From Bacillaceae bacterium (GTDB taxonomy: Bacteria; Bacillota; Bacilli; Bacillales; Alkalibacillaceae): a stretch of 64,000 nt of DNA. This document shows positions 9,457 through 18,332 of this stretch, piece by piece. Within the stretch, counting starts at the first letter, position 1, and each line of letters begins with the position of its first letter. The notes beneath the pieces were generated by a model that was not told the DNA's origin, searched no databases, and worked only from the letters and a program-made list of their open reading frames with translations. The stretch covers positions 1-64,000 of the forward strand of contig JACDOD010000011.1 in the NCBI GenBank assembly GCA_017656265.1. The letters are read 5' to 3'. A program made the translations under genes and the position numbers.

Positions 9457-9672
9457 ATGGATCAAAAGAAGAGAGGAAAGGAGTCTTTAGCAGAAAAAAA
9501 TGATGAGCCTGAAGATAATCAAAGAGAGGATGATCTGTCCAGGGGGCTTGCTTTGACTCACGAACAGGCCAGTGATACATTAACCGAAGGGACCATTGAT
9601 GGTAAAATTGAACGTTCAGATGGAAGGGATGAGGAAATCCCCCGGGAAGGTTACGAAAAAAGAAAACAGTAG
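9457..9672 (+). CDS. Small acidic hydrophilic protein, DUF4025/YozQ-like
   Basis: A 71-residue, highly charged protein with no membrane segment. The segment GLALTHEQASDTLTEGTIDG and the closing PREGYEKRKQ resemble the DUF4025/YozQ family of small Bacillus proteins of unknown role; this assignment is from memory of the motif. The start MDQKKRGK is preceded by GGGAGGTGGCAAG; an ATG six codons earlier overlaps that site and is unlikely. Confidence 0.65.
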   Translation: MDQKKRGKESLAEKNDEPEDNQREDDLSRGLALTHEQASDTLTEGTIDGKIERSDGRDEEIPREGYEKRKQ

Positions 9673-9680
9673 ATGGAAAA

Positions 9681-9720
9681 GTAAAAGCCCTTGCTGAAAC
9701 GGAAGTAGCAAGGGTTTTAC
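9681..9720. terminator. Bidirectional terminator
   Basis: GTAAAAGCCCTTGCT pairs with AGCAAGGGTTTTAC across a short loop, between two convergent genes. The minus-strand hydrolase stop codon overlaps its edge. Confidence 0.85.
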
Positions 9721-10478
9721 ATGTATTCTTTGATAAATCTCCGCAGTAGCTGATTAAACGTATACCATTGTTTAGAAGGAATCTGGTGGGAAACGCCCTT
9801 GATAATGGTTTTATATAAATGAGGACATCGCTCATATAATTTATCGTGTTTTAATATCCAGGGACTCTTTGTTCCATAAATGGTGAATAAAGGAGTATCG
9901 ATGAGATGAAGAAGGTCCGAACAATCAAACATCAGTGCCTTCTGATAAAAATTATGCCAGATAGATGGTTTTGTTTTTAACATATGGCTGTAAAGCTTGC
10001 TCTGAATCTGTTTGTCACTGGTATGACTTTTAGCTAAAAGTTGGGCGAGACTTTTACAGGAAACCTCGACCAATTTGATGCCTAACTGAAAGTGAACCCT
10101 TAGCATCCGGGTGTTGACCTTTGGGAATCCACCAGACAAAATAACTGCAGTAGTCTGGCCAGGGTAACTTAGCGCAAACTGTTGAGCCACTGTCCCACCG
10201 GCAGAATAACCGCAAATAATGGCCTGGCTGATGTTTTCTTCATCTAACATGGCTTTGATTTCATCCGCATATTCCTGGATGGTAATCTCATTTTTTTGGG
10301 TTGCAGAGTCGCCATGTCCGCTAAGATCCGGTATGAGCAAACGGAAGTCATCCGCTAATGGTTCCTGGGAGAGAAATACCTTCCGACCCATTCCAGGGGG
10401 ATGAATCAGGACGATTGGAAGTCCCTTACCCCAGTCATCATAAACTACCCTTTTTTGTTCCAGCAAAATTTGTCCCAT
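9717..10478 (-). CDS. Alpha/beta hydrolase
   Basis: A 253-residue cytoplasmic alpha/beta-fold hydrolase. The oxyanion region is LIHPPGMGRK, followed by LIPDLSGHGDS, the nucleophile elbow GYSAGG (Ser about 95), an acidic residue near LFTIYGTKSPWILKHD, and a catalytic His in GVSHQIPSKQ. The substrate is unknown; esterases and lactonases share this pattern. The ATG at 10478 is 7 bases from AAGGGGGG; a TTG two codons upstream is too close to that site. Confidence 0.88.
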   Translation of the reverse strand: MGQILLEQKRVVYDDWGKGLPIVLIHPPGMGRKVFLSQEPLADDFRLLIPDLSGHGDSATQKNEITIQEYADEIKAMLDEENISQAIICGYSAGGTVAQQFALSYPGQTTAVILSGGFPKVNTRMLRVHFQLGIKLVEVSCKSLAQLLAKSHTSDKQIQSKLYSHMLKTKPSIWHNFYQKALMFDCSDLLHLIDTPLFTIYGTKSPWILKHDKLYERCPHLYKTIIKGVSHQIPSKQWYTFNQLLRRFIKEYM

Positions 10479-10656
10479 AACCAATCCCCCCTTTTATGCA
10501 AAAAATACGACTATATGACCTTCAATTACAATCGATAGTATGGCTCAAAACATCAAAACTTAATCAAATTCAGATGATTTGTCAACGGTGATAAACATAA
10601 AAAGGGGAAAGGCCATAAGGAAATGAGAGGAAAGACGAACAAATGGCTAAAGTAAA

Positions 10657-10702
10657 AATATCCGAACTCATTCATGCTACGATTGAATACAGTTCGGATA
10701 TT
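10657..10702. repeat. Interspersed ATCCGAAC hairpin, copy 1
   Basis: AATATCCGAACT (10657-10668) and AGTTCGGATATT (10691-10702) form a perfect 12-bp stem with a 22-base loop. Five more copies occur in the window. It lies downstream of the DUF2785 gene on the minus strand and may act as its terminator. Confidence 0.85.
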
Positions 10703-10740
10703 GATTGCTTAATTGCACGTTTATCTCAGCCTTATTTCCT

Positions 10741-11589
10741 CTAAGTATGATACATGTTCTGGTGATCCCGGATAATAAACGTTTCAATCCTTTTTCTTGT
10801 TTCACCTCCATAATGGTATGACATTAATCTAAAATATAAGGTTTTAAAAAAGTTTAAAAGATTGGTACGGAGGCAATACGGGCGGAAACTCGAAGATCGT
10901 TTAGACTCCAGTTTTTGGTACTGGCTGATTAATTCTTCCTTCCAGAATAACAATTGTTTTTCGGATAAACCACGTTTAATCATTTTTTCAATAATTAATA
11001 TAAGCCGCTCGTCTTCTTCGTCTGTATATACCTGTTCTTTTTTAAGAATACAAGCAGAGATCGTCTCCAGTATATATGGAAATTGTATTTCAGGGGAGAC
11101 AGCTGGATGAGAAGCGAATTGACTCATCATATCAGCACCGTGAGCAATGCTGTGAGCCCACCCCTTCTGTTCATCAATATAGCCTCTTAAATCTTTTTCT
11201 TTTCTTAGGTAGTGAACAGCCTTTTCGAATGCTTGATGAATCATTTTATCTTGTAAGAACCTTTTTTGCTGATCCTTATATAAAATAAGAGCAATAACCA
11301 GAGAAGAAAATGACCGTGTAAATACAGAATCATCCTCTGTCTGACCGAGGTTATAAAATAAATATTCATCACTAAAGCACCGATTAAAAATGTCCGTTAA
11401 GGTATCTTCGGATAAATAGTCATTCAAAATGAACCTTGTAAATGTTTGATAAATCAATTGATCACGAAGTTCCGCGTCAACCGAGCCCAGATTTTGAAGC
11501 ATTTGGTCGGTAACAGATGTAAGATCAAGCTGCCTAATCTGATCATCAGACATCGATTTCATTTTCTTTAGTAACTCTTTCAGGTCCAT
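10741..11589 (-). CDS. DUF2785 family protein
   Basis: A 282-residue, mostly helical cytoplasmic protein. The motif GWAHSIAHGADMM (about residues 143-155) is characteristic of DUF2785, a Firmicutes family without known function. GGGGGAGCAAAC precedes the ATG. It is monocistronic. No catalytic residues are assigned. Confidence 0.82.
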   Translation of the reverse strand: MDLKELLKKMKSMSDDQIRQLDLTSVTDQMLQNLGSVDAELRDQLIYQTFTRFILNDYLSEDTLTDIFNRCFSDEYLFYNLGQTEDDSVFTRSFSSLVIALILYKDQQKRFLQDKMIHQAFEKAVHYLRKEKDLRGYIDEQKGWAHSIAHGADMMSQFASHPAVSPEIQFPYILETISACILKKEQVYTDEEDERLILIIEKMIKRGLSEKQLLFWKEELISQYQKLESKRSSSFRPYCLRTNLLNFFKTLYFRLMSYHYGGETRKRIETFIIRDHQNMYHT

Positions 11590-11793
11590 GTTTGCTCCCC
11601 CTTTTCTATTCTGAATTGGTAAGGATCTTTAGAACGAGGTATAGTGGGATTGCACGCTGGAATGACTCCCAGGATTTGAAGCCCAAATGGGTGTTCAAAT
11701 ACAGTGCTTTCTGAAAGGTTTTCAAGTCAGTCCACCGCAAGGAAATAGTCATCGGCGGCATTATTTTATTTCAGAGAATATCCCAGTCTTTAT

Positions 11794-12606
11794 CTATGAA
11801 CGGGACAGATACGCTTCAGGAACTTGATATTTCACTTCTGCGCAATTATGAATAAGAAATTCCTTTTTTATACATTGCCCTGTTCTTTTATCAATAACTT
11901 TTCTCCAGATATCGTTGGTACGAATAACTTTATCTTTTTCCTTGTAAAAACGGTGATTTTCTTCAAAAATATGATAGGAGTAAGGCCAATCTTGATCCGT
12001 GTAGATCGCTCCTTTTAAATGTTTGTCGGTTAACCATACATGAATAAGAAAAGACTGTTCAGTTGAATTATAGAAGCGGAGATCTACATAATTATAGAAG
12101 ACGCCTGCTCCGCTGCCAAAGGGGAGGACCCTGCCGTCATCGGGAAATGGGTCAAAGCTGTGATGATGCCGCTCAACCACTTCCATAGGGGTGTGGAGGG
12201 CCATCCAGTACAATAAATTGGCCAATTGACAAATGCCGCCGCCAATTCCGGTAATCACTTCCCCCTGAGATAACAGCATCCCTTCGATATACCCTTTTTT
12301 TCGGGTTGGTTTACCCACTAACTTCCAAAAGGAAAAGGTCTCGCCGGGTTTAATGACGACTCCATCAATCTGACTGGATGCAATTTTGAGATTTGTGATC
12401 TTTTTTTCCTGGAGCAATGGGTCTGAGTCACCTAATTTTCTTCTTAATACAGACTGATGCTTTTTGCATGTGTAGGGAAAAAGGGACGAATCTTCTGTTT
12501 TCCGGGAAAAACGTTGCCGGGTCAGGATGTTGGCAATATGCCGGGATATTCTTTTTTGCTGGACTCTCACCGGGTAGAGCCAGGGGAACCGTTCCGTAAT
12601 TCTCAT
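11794..12606 (-). CDS. VanW family protein
   Basis: A 270-residue protein with the VanW core: VIKPGETFSFWKLVGKPT, then GGGICQLANLLYW and a VERHHHSFDPFPDDGR stretch. VanW proteins occur beside some vancomycin-resistance clusters but also singly in many Bacillaceae; their biochemical role is unknown. No van ligase genes are nearby, so there is no basis for predicting resistance. The ATG at 12606 is 5-7 bases from GGGGTGA; the GTG three codons upstream lies inside that site. The gene ends about 70 bp before a MITE-like element. Confidence 0.85.
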   Translation of the reverse strand: MRITERFPWLYPVRVQQKRISRHIANILTRQRFSRKTEDSSLFPYTCKKHQSVLRRKLGDSDPLLQEKKITNLKIASSQIDGVVIKPGETFSFWKLVGKPTRKKGYIEGMLLSQGEVITGIGGGICQLANLLYWMALHTPMEVVERHHHSFDPFPDDGRVLPFGSGAGVFYNYVDLRFYNSTEQSFLIHVWLTDKHLKGAIYTDQDWPYSYHIFEENHRFYKEKDKVIRTNDIWRKVIDKRTGQCIKKEFLIHNCAEVKYQVPEAYLSRS

Positions 12607-12679
12607 CAGACTCACCCCGTATCAGTTTTTTTATCATTGGATGATGATCAACGTTGAAGCAGTGTATATGAAGAAATGA

Positions 12680-13000
12680 GGCTGGGACAAAAAAGAAATG
12701 AGCGGTGGGAAAGCCGAACAATTTTACTGAAAATTACGTAGTCAAAATGCGAAGACTCCTGGTCGACTAAAACCGGCCACGTCCTGTGGCCAACGTCGAC
12801 ACTAGCACGTCCTATACGTCGCGGGAACAGCACGAGCCGAAAATCCCGCAGACAGCGAATAGATGAGCTGTCGAGGAAGTTGAGGCCGTGCCCGCGGAAA
12901 GCGAAGCATTTTGACGAAGTAAAAGAATATCCGAACTAATTCATGTGATGTTTGAATATAGTTCGGATATTTCATTTACTTATGAAGTTTTGTCCCAGCC
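12680..13000. repeat. MITE-like element A with perfect 13-bp inverted ends
   Basis: This 321-bp noncoding element starts GGCTGGGACAAAA (12680-12692) and ends TTTTGTCCCAGCC (12988-13000), a perfect 13-bp terminal inverted repeat. It contains the ATCCGAAC hairpin (12926-12971; AATATCCGAACT / AGTTCGGATATT). The rest is a conserved block (CTGGTCGACTAAAACCGGCC, CGTCGACACTAGCACGTCC, CGGGAACAGCACGAGCCGA). The same block occurs near 32.4, 48.3, 55.15 and 61.85 kb in the opposite orientation. No target-site duplication was seen. Confidence 0.85.
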
Positions 13001-13017
13001 ACGGGTTTTATAAAACA

Positions 13018-15252
13018 TTAATAATTGGTCTTCATTTCCTGTGCCATTTTGGCCAATTTTACCAGCGAAACAGCCATATCGGCATAGGAGATTTCTTCAT
13101 CAGGATTGAATTCATTATTTTCATCTGCCGGGAGGATATTCAGACCATGAACAATAGCCGCATATCCCTGATTGTCAGGATCAATGCTGTCTATATCGTC
13201 AAAATCCAGCTTGAGAATACTTGTGTGCTGGGCAACTACATCTAGTCCTAAAATCCGTGTATACCATATAGCAAGCTGTTCTTTGTTCATTTTGCCGTCT
13301 GCATCAAAGGTTGGCTGACTGGCATCCAGGATCCCTTTATCAACAGACCGTTCGATAATTCCGAATAAAGGATGATCGGAATCGATATTATCGAAAGTAC
13401 CTTCCTGACCGTAATCATCATAGCTGTAGTAGCGTTCAAAAGATTTGAGTAATATCTCCAGAGCTTTTCCTTTTGTTAATGTTTCATCAGGATCAAAGTT
13501 TTCCGGATCTTCAACGGTTAGAATGTTTGCTTCAATTAAGTAGTTTAATTCTTTTTCAGCTGCATGGTCTTCCACCTTGAAAGACTCACTGGAGTCTGAA
13601 GTGGTACTGTATTTGACCCACTCACCTTTCACAGCATCATAATAGCTGGCAGGCTTGTTATATTGAAGGGTATATACCAGTTCATAATGGGACTTTTCAT
13701 CCGCATAATCAAGATCCATGTACTTCAGCATGACATCGATATTGTCCTTAAATGCTTTTAGTGCTTTGTCTTTTGCCACAGCATCCTCGATATCTGGCCA
13801 TTTTTCAATTTCGTGGAAACGCTGATTCAATGTCAGAAGGCTGCCATCTTCGGCTGATACCCGAAGGCGCATATAATTCCCATCCACAGTTACTCCATTT
13901 TTTATACGCGGAAAAAGGAAACTATAGGACTGTGTTCTTTCATCATATGCGTTCAGCGTGTCTAATGGATAGGCAAAGTGATGCATATTGGGTGATGCGT
14001 AAGTTTCGATGTATTCAATTGCTTTTTCTAATGCTTCCTCTTTTGTTAATTGAGGTTCTTTACTGGTTTCCTCTTCATTTATTCCTCGATAGTTGTCTTT
14101 GTAAAAGTCAATGAGTTCTCCCGTATGTTTGTTAAAATGAATGGCAGAACCAAAACCGCTGTTTCCTGTACGGTACATATAATGGACAGCATAAGTCTCT
14201 ATTCCGTAGCGGTTCTCTTCTGTAATCTGCTCGATGTATAGCTTAATATGATCGTCTTCCGGTTCAAGCAGTTGTTTTGATAAAGCCTGCACGTCCTCTT
14301 TTGTTAAAGGTTTTTGTTCCCTTTGTACAGGGGTTTCCTTCAGCATTTTGATTTCAGAGGTTTCTGGCAGTTGATCGACAAACTTTTGTCCAATTCGCAG
14401 CTGCCCGCTCTGTGCGTCAACGCCATTAATCGTCGGATCCATCTGATAGATTAAATCAACAGATATATCTTCCCCCCGATAATCGTAATTCACACGGTAA
14501 CGAAGGTCCAGTTTGATGTTATCTTTTAAGGATTTTAAAGCATCCTCTTTTGATAGGACATTACCTTTTTGTTCAAAAGTTGGTGTTTCATTGTTCCGGT
14601 AAGTGTAGTACCTTGATACTTCTCCATTGCCAAGCACTTCAATGCTGACGCTCTGCCCGTTAACAGGAACCCCTTTAAATGTTTTTTCAAAAATAAATCG
14701 GTATTCAATCGGTTCAGTCAGTGTCTGGTTAGTTCCGTAATAAGCAGATGTAACGTCATTTAGCTGAAAAGAGTCATCAGAATGGAGTTTTTCAAGAAAG
14801 TCTTTTGCAATCTTTTCAGCTTCTTCTTTAGTCACTTCTGGCGGGAATAATGCTTCCTTTGTGGTTGCAGGCCGATAATAGAGTGACTGGAGTTCTAGAT
14901 TTTCATTGAAAGAAAATTGGGCATGTACATAATCTTGATTCATTTGCTTCGAGAAATCCAGCGAATATTCTTTTCTGCCTTCCTCAGGATCATAATGATG
15001 TACCCGCATTTCAAATTCGTCATCCTGGATAAAATCAAATTTGTCCGGGAATAATTCTCGTACTCTTTCAATTAACTGTTCTTCGCTGATTTCACTCTGA
15101 ACGACGCTCTGCGTCTCATGGGAAGAATCGGTATCCGCAGCAGTACTTTTAGCACTGATGACATTTGATGCTGCAAAAACAGAAGTTGGCACAGCCCCTG
15201 AAAAAAGAAGCGCTGATGATAATGCCAGAGTCGTAATCTTCTTCTTATTCAA
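13018..15252 (-). CDS. Secreted YcdB/YcdC-PepSY repeat protein with SLH-like C-terminus
   Basis: A 744-residue exported protein. A signal peptide (MNKKKITTLALSSALLFSG, then VFAAS) is followed by at least two PepSY/YcdB-YcdC-like repeats (TKEEAEKIAKDFLEKL, SKEDALKSLKDNIKL, TKEDVQALSKQL, TKEEALEKAIEYIE). The C-terminal ~190 residues resemble S-layer homology domains (LNYLIEANILTVEDPENF, LTKGKALEILLKSF), which bind pyruvylated wall polymers. A cell-wall-bound PepSY protein that modulates peptidases or holds metal is plausible but unproven. The start is TTG, seven bases after AGGAGGGG. Confidence 0.85.
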   Translation of the reverse strand: MNKKKITTLALSSALLFSGAVPTSVFAASNVISAKSTAADTDSSHETQSVVQSEISEEQLIERVRELFPDKFDFIQDDEFEMRVHHYDPEEGRKEYSLDFSKQMNQDYVHAQFSFNENLELQSLYYRPATTKEALFPPEVTKEEAEKIAKDFLEKLHSDDSFQLNDVTSAYYGTNQTLTEPIEYRFIFEKTFKGVPVNGQSVSIEVLGNGEVSRYYTYRNNETPTFEQKGNVLSKEDALKSLKDNIKLDLRYRVNYDYRGEDISVDLIYQMDPTINGVDAQSGQLRIGQKFVDQLPETSEIKMLKETPVQREQKPLTKEDVQALSKQLLEPEDDHIKLYIEQITEENRYGIETYAVHYMYRTGNSGFGSAIHFNKHTGELIDFYKDNYRGINEEETSKEPQLTKEEALEKAIEYIETYASPNMHHFAYPLDTLNAYDERTQSYSFLFPRIKNGVTVDGNYMRLRVSAEDGSLLTLNQRFHEIEKWPDIEDAVAKDKALKAFKDNIDVMLKYMDLDYADEKSHYELVYTLQYNKPASYYDAVKGEWVKYSTTSDSSESFKVEDHAAEKELNYLIEANILTVEDPENFDPDETLTKGKALEILLKSFERYYSYDDYGQEGTFDNIDSDHPLFGIIERSVDKGILDASQPTFDADGKMNKEQLAIWYTRILGLDVVAQHTSILKLDFDDIDSIDPDNQGYAAIVHGLNILPADENNEFNPDEEISYADMAVSLVKLAKMAQEMKTNY

Positions 15253-15374
15253 TGTTTAACCCCTCCTAATAGATTGGTTCATTCAAATTTTACTCTATTA
15301 GTTATAGACGATTCATATTACCAAAAGTTTCATATTCAGGTGGATTTTGAATGAATTTAGGAAAATAGAAGCAT

Positions 15375-15797
15375 TTATTCGTAAAAGGTCATATGCTGCT
15401 TTTCCTCTTTGTAATATTGAAGACGGTCCTTTAGGGTTCCTGTGTGAAATTCGAATTTATGACCATCAGGGTCTGTGAAATAAATGGACTTTTTATCTTT
15501 GTCGTCTCTTGGACGTCCTGGAAGGATATGAACATGTAATGATTTTAATTTTTCAAGAATAGGTTCAAAATCTTCCTCATCAATCGAAAATGCAATATGA
15601 GTGTATGATTGATAGATTTCATTACGAGGAATATCTTTTTCAACATTTAATGCCAGCCAGAGTCCGTTCAAATCAAAATAGGCTGTGGTGCGGCCTTTTA
15701 CAAGCAGTTTGGCTCCAAACACATCCTGATAAAATTGAATAGATCGGTTAAGGTCAGATACGGAAAACAATAAGTGATTGATGCCTTTAATGTTCAT
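15375..15797 (-). CDS. fosB: Metallothiol transferase FosB (fosfomycin resistance)
   Basis: A 140-residue vicinal oxygen chelate enzyme that adds bacillithiol (or cysteine) to fosfomycin, opening its epoxide. Metal ligands are expected at His near the start ([10 protein letters not shown]), His in [11 protein letters not shown] and Glu in [11 protein letters not shown]. The signatures [16 protein letters not shown] and [14 protein letters not shown] match FosB over its whole length, including the terminal HMTFYE. AGGAGG six bases before the second of two adjacent ATGs sets the start. It is monocistronic. Confidence 0.94.
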   Translation of the reverse strand: MNIKGINHLLFSVSDLNRSIQFYQDVFGAKLLVKGRTTAYFDLNGLWLALNVEKDIPRNEIYQSYTHIAFSIDEEDFEPILEKLKSLHVHILPGRPRDDKDKKSIYFTDPDGHKFEFHTGTLKDRLQYYKEEKQHMTFYE

Positions 15798-15910
15798 CAT
15801 GTACCTCCTGATTTTATGCGGTTTGCAATAGTTTGTGATTTCTAGTTTAAATGTTACCATAAATATCCATAAAAATCGAAGGAGAACTTAACATCCTTTT
15901 GACAAAAAAC

Positions 15911-15927
15911 GACAAGTGACAGGCACC
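15911..15927. repeat. Half-site of the 40-bp palindromic repeat
   Basis: GACAAGTGACAGGCACC is one arm of the palindrome found complete at 30534-30573. It lies in the fosB-methyltransferase intergenic region. Confidence 0.75.
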
Positions 15928-16018
15928 AAAACAGAAAAACAGGATTTCTGGTGATGAAAGCAGAACATGTATACATATGATTTACAGAGAGAAGGAATGG
16001 AAAAGGAGTAAGTGAACC

Positions 16019-16705
16019 ATGACAGATCATTTTGATTGGCACAGGGAAGCAGAAAAAGCCTGGGATGAGAGGGCGGTTTATTGGAATCAAAACAGTAAAA
16101 CTATGTGGGACAGCGGAAGCAGAAAGACAATTATTCCTTTTATAGAAAGGCATATCCCAAAGGGAAGCAAAGTGGCTGATATAGGCTGCGGTGACGGATA
16201 TGGTGCGTACAAACTTTATCGGGCTGGTTATGATGTAACGGGAGTAGATATATCCAGAGAAATGATTGAGCTCGCGAACAAGCGAGTGAAAAGTGACCAG
16301 CTGTGCTTTGTGCAGGGAGATCTGACGGATTTATCGTTTAAGCCGGATACTTTTGATGCGGTTATGGCTATTAATTCACTGGAATGGACAGAAATTCCCG
16401 TCATAGCACTTCAGGAGCTGAAGCGAATCGTCAAAAATAATGGTTACCTCTGCGCAGGAATTCTTGGACCCACCGCGAAACCGCGCATGAACAGCTATTC
16501 ACGATTGTATGGAAAGCCTGCAGTGTGCAATACGATGATGCCATGGGAATTTCAGCAGCTGGCTGAAGAAAATGGATGGGAAGTCGTGGATGGCCATGGC
16601 ATTTATAAGCGAGAGGTAAAGGAAAAGCATTATCAAGATTTACCAGTGGAGCTTCAGCAGGCGCTAACGTTTATGTGGGTATTTATGCTGAAAAATAAAA
16701 AGTGA
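16019..16705 (+). CDS. Class I SAM-dependent methyltransferase
   Basis: A 228-residue cytoplasmic methyltransferase. The SAM-binding motif is VADIGCGDGYGAYKLYRAGY (about 49-68), with the acidic residue at VTGVDISREM and the motif II region FDAVMAINSLEWTE. The fold resembles UbiE/small-molecule methyltransferases; the acceptor is unknown. AAAAGGAG lies 10 bases before the ATG. A zinc-ribbon gene follows 93 bp downstream. Confidence 0.9.
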   Translation: MTDHFDWHREAEKAWDERAVYWNQNSKTMWDSGSRKTIIPFIERHIPKGSKVADIGCGDGYGAYKLYRAGYDVTGVDISREMIELANKRVKSDQLCFVQGDLTDLSFKPDTFDAVMAINSLEWTEIPVIALQELKRIVKNNGYLCAGILGPTAKPRMNSYSRLYGKPAVCNTMMPWEFQQLAEENGWEVVDGHGIYKREVKEKHYQDLPVELQQALTFMWVFMLKNKK

Positions 16706-16798
16706 CCAAAATCGGTGCTGAATGGACAATCATTTGCCCTGAAATCTTATCAATGGCATGTTCGTATTCGATAACAACAAAAACAAGGAGGTCTTGCC

Positions 16799-17011
16799 AT
16801 GTCTGAAGAAAAAAAAGGGTGTATAAAATGCGGCAGTATGGACGCGGGCACCAAAGAAGTTTCCATGACCGGAGCGGGATTATCAAAGCTTTTCGATGTG
16901 CAGCATAACCAATTTACGGTTGTGTACTGCAAAAATTGCGGTTACTCCGAGTTTTATAACAAAGATTCCTCTACGGCGGGCAATATTTTCGATTTTTTCT
17001 TCGGAGGATAA
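16799..17011 (+). CDS. Small zinc-ribbon protein (COG3478/YpzJ-like)
   Basis: A 70-residue protein with two Cys pairs, CIKCGS near the start and CKNCGYSEFY near residue 48, separated by the helical segment TGAGLSKLFDVQHNQFTVVY. This matches small predicted nucleic-acid-binding zinc ribbons (COG3478). AAGGAGG precedes the ATG. The Gly/Phe-rich end FFFGG is unusual for a soluble protein. Function is unknown. Confidence 0.8.
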   Translation: MSEEKKGCIKCGSMDAGTKEVSMTGAGLSKLFDVQHNQFTVVYCKNCGYSEFYNKDSSTAGNIFDFFFGG

Positions 17012-17098
17012 ACTTGAAAACCCATGTTTTGTTTGTAGCGGAGAAGTGTGCCTTGAAAAATTTATTTAGAAGCATGATTCGTTATTTCTTGCAGAGCG

Positions 17099-17132
17099 AA
17101 AAAAGGCCGGGCTGTTTTTGCCCGGTTTTTTT
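17099..17132. terminator. Bidirectional terminator
   Basis: AAAAAGGCCGGGC pairs with GCCCGGTTTTTTT around a TGTTTTT loop. It sits between the convergent zinc-ribbon and anti-sigma genes. Confidence 0.88.
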
Positions 17133-17143
17133 GGATTTAGATT

Positions 17144-17818
17144 TTAATTTTTGAGTTGCTCAAATAAACCGCCGTCATCCATGTTTCGGATGAATAAAAT
17201 CCTGCCATGTTCATCGAGGTTTAACACTCCAGTAACCGCAGTCGTGTTTGTTTGACCATTTTTGCTATATTCGACCTCAACTTTGAATTGATAGACGTTG
17301 TTTCGAGTTCCTTTAATCTTTTGTATGTCTATATTTTTTGGGTTTAATTGATAGCCACCGAGATGGGCACTTCTTAAAAATGACAATACATAATTCCCTT
17401 TAATCATTTTTTCCATGTCTGCTGCAAGATCACCATAGTTCTGTTCCAGATAGGCATCTAATTCAAATGAATATAGGCCTTTATCAAGTATGTCAGTTAA
17501 TTCTTCACTAGGTCCAGTGAACTCATTTTCTAGATAAGTCTGGATGGTTTCCAAGTGTTTATCCTGTGGAGAAGGGTGTGCCTGGTTCAGTATGAATTGG
17601 TGTGTAAACAAATATCCGCCTACAATGAAGAAAATTGCTACTATAGCAGTTGACATGATATAGTTAGACCATTTGATAAATCTTTTTTCTCCTGAATTTT
17701 TTTCTATATTGTTCTTAATGTTAGCGTAAACATCCCTTTTATCCTTTTCATCAAACTCGATGGATTCAAAAGCTCGAAATATTTTTTCAATTTCAGTATA
17801 ATCATTATGTTGTTTCAT
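17144..17818 (-). CDS. Probable membrane anti-sigma factor
   Basis: A 224-residue protein: about 50 hydrophilic cytoplasmic residues, one membrane helix (NYIMSTAIVAIFFIVGGYLF, about 48-67) and an extracytoplasmic domain of about 150 residues. The gene overlaps the end of an ECF sigma factor gene by 14 bp, the usual arrangement for a cognate anti-sigma factor. No zinc-binding HxxxCxxC motif is present, so it would be a non-ZAS type. The role is inferred from context. AAAGGAGGGATACAATC precedes the ATG. Confidence 0.7.
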   Translation of the reverse strand: MKQHNDYTEIEKIFRAFESIEFDEKDKRDVYANIKNNIEKNSGEKRFIKWSNYIMSTAIVAIFFIVGGYLFTHQFILNQAHPSPQDKHLETIQTYLENEFTGPSEELTDILDKGLYSFELDAYLEQNYGDLAADMEKMIKGNYVLSFLRSAHLGGYQLNPKNIDIQKIKGTRNNVYQFKVEVEYSKNGQTNTTAVTGVLNLDEHGRILFIRNMDDGGLFEQLKN

Positions 17819-18332
17819 GATTGTATCCCTCCTTTAGTAACTGTGATCTTAAAGCTTTTAAAGCTCTTGAAAGGGTATTTTTCACTTTGCTTTCATTCCA
17901 CTCCAGCACTTCAGCAGTTTCCTGAATAGATAGCCCTTTAATTTTCCTTAAAATAATTACTTCTCGATAGGATCTCTTTAAATGTCTTAAAGCACGATAT
18001 AACTGTTCTTCTTCCTCTCCTAATTGGATGATTTTTTCCGGGGAAGGGTCTTTTGATGGAATACCATAAATGGACTCTATCATAGATCGAATAGGTTTTC
18101 TTTTGCGCATAAAATCAATAGTGACATTTCTGGCGATATAATATAACCAATTCTTATCACTTGTTCTTTTTTGAAAGTATTCCATGCTGTTATATGCCTT
18201 TAAAAATGTATCCTGTGTTAAATCTTTTGCCTGATCATGGTCACCAATCATCATCAAAATAAATCGATAGATGCTTTCGCTATACTCCTGATACCATTCT
18301 TTTATTTTTTGCTTTTTCATTTTCTCTTCCAA
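17805..18332 (-). CDS. ECF (sigma-70 family) RNA polymerase sigma factor
   Basis: An ECF sigma factor of about 175 residues. Region 2 has the Pribnow-recognition helices (DHDQAKDLTQDTFLKAYNSM and WLYYIARNVTIDFMRKRK). Region 4 has the HTH (LKRSYREVIILRKIKGLSIQ, ETAEVLEWNESKVKNTLSRA). It is coupled to the anti-sigma gene by overlap. Start choice is uncertain: TTG at 18332 lies 6 bases from GAGGTG, GTG three codons upstream lacks a site, and an ATG four codons further in is possible. The target promoters are unknown. Confidence 0.88.
   Translation of the reverse strand: MEEKMKKQKIKEWYQEYSESIYRFILMMIGDHDQAKDLTQDTFLKAYNSMEYFQKRTSDKNWLYYIARNVTIDFMRKRKPIRSMIESIYGIPSKDPSPEKIIQLGEEEEQLYRALRHLKRSYREVIILRKIKGLSIQETAEVLEWNESKVKNTLSRALKALRSQLLKEGYNHETT

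Noticed and set aside
11794-12606. Vancomycin-resistance locus
   Set aside because: VanW-family proteins are widespread; no D-Ala-D-Lac ligase, VanH, VanX or VanRS genes are in the window.
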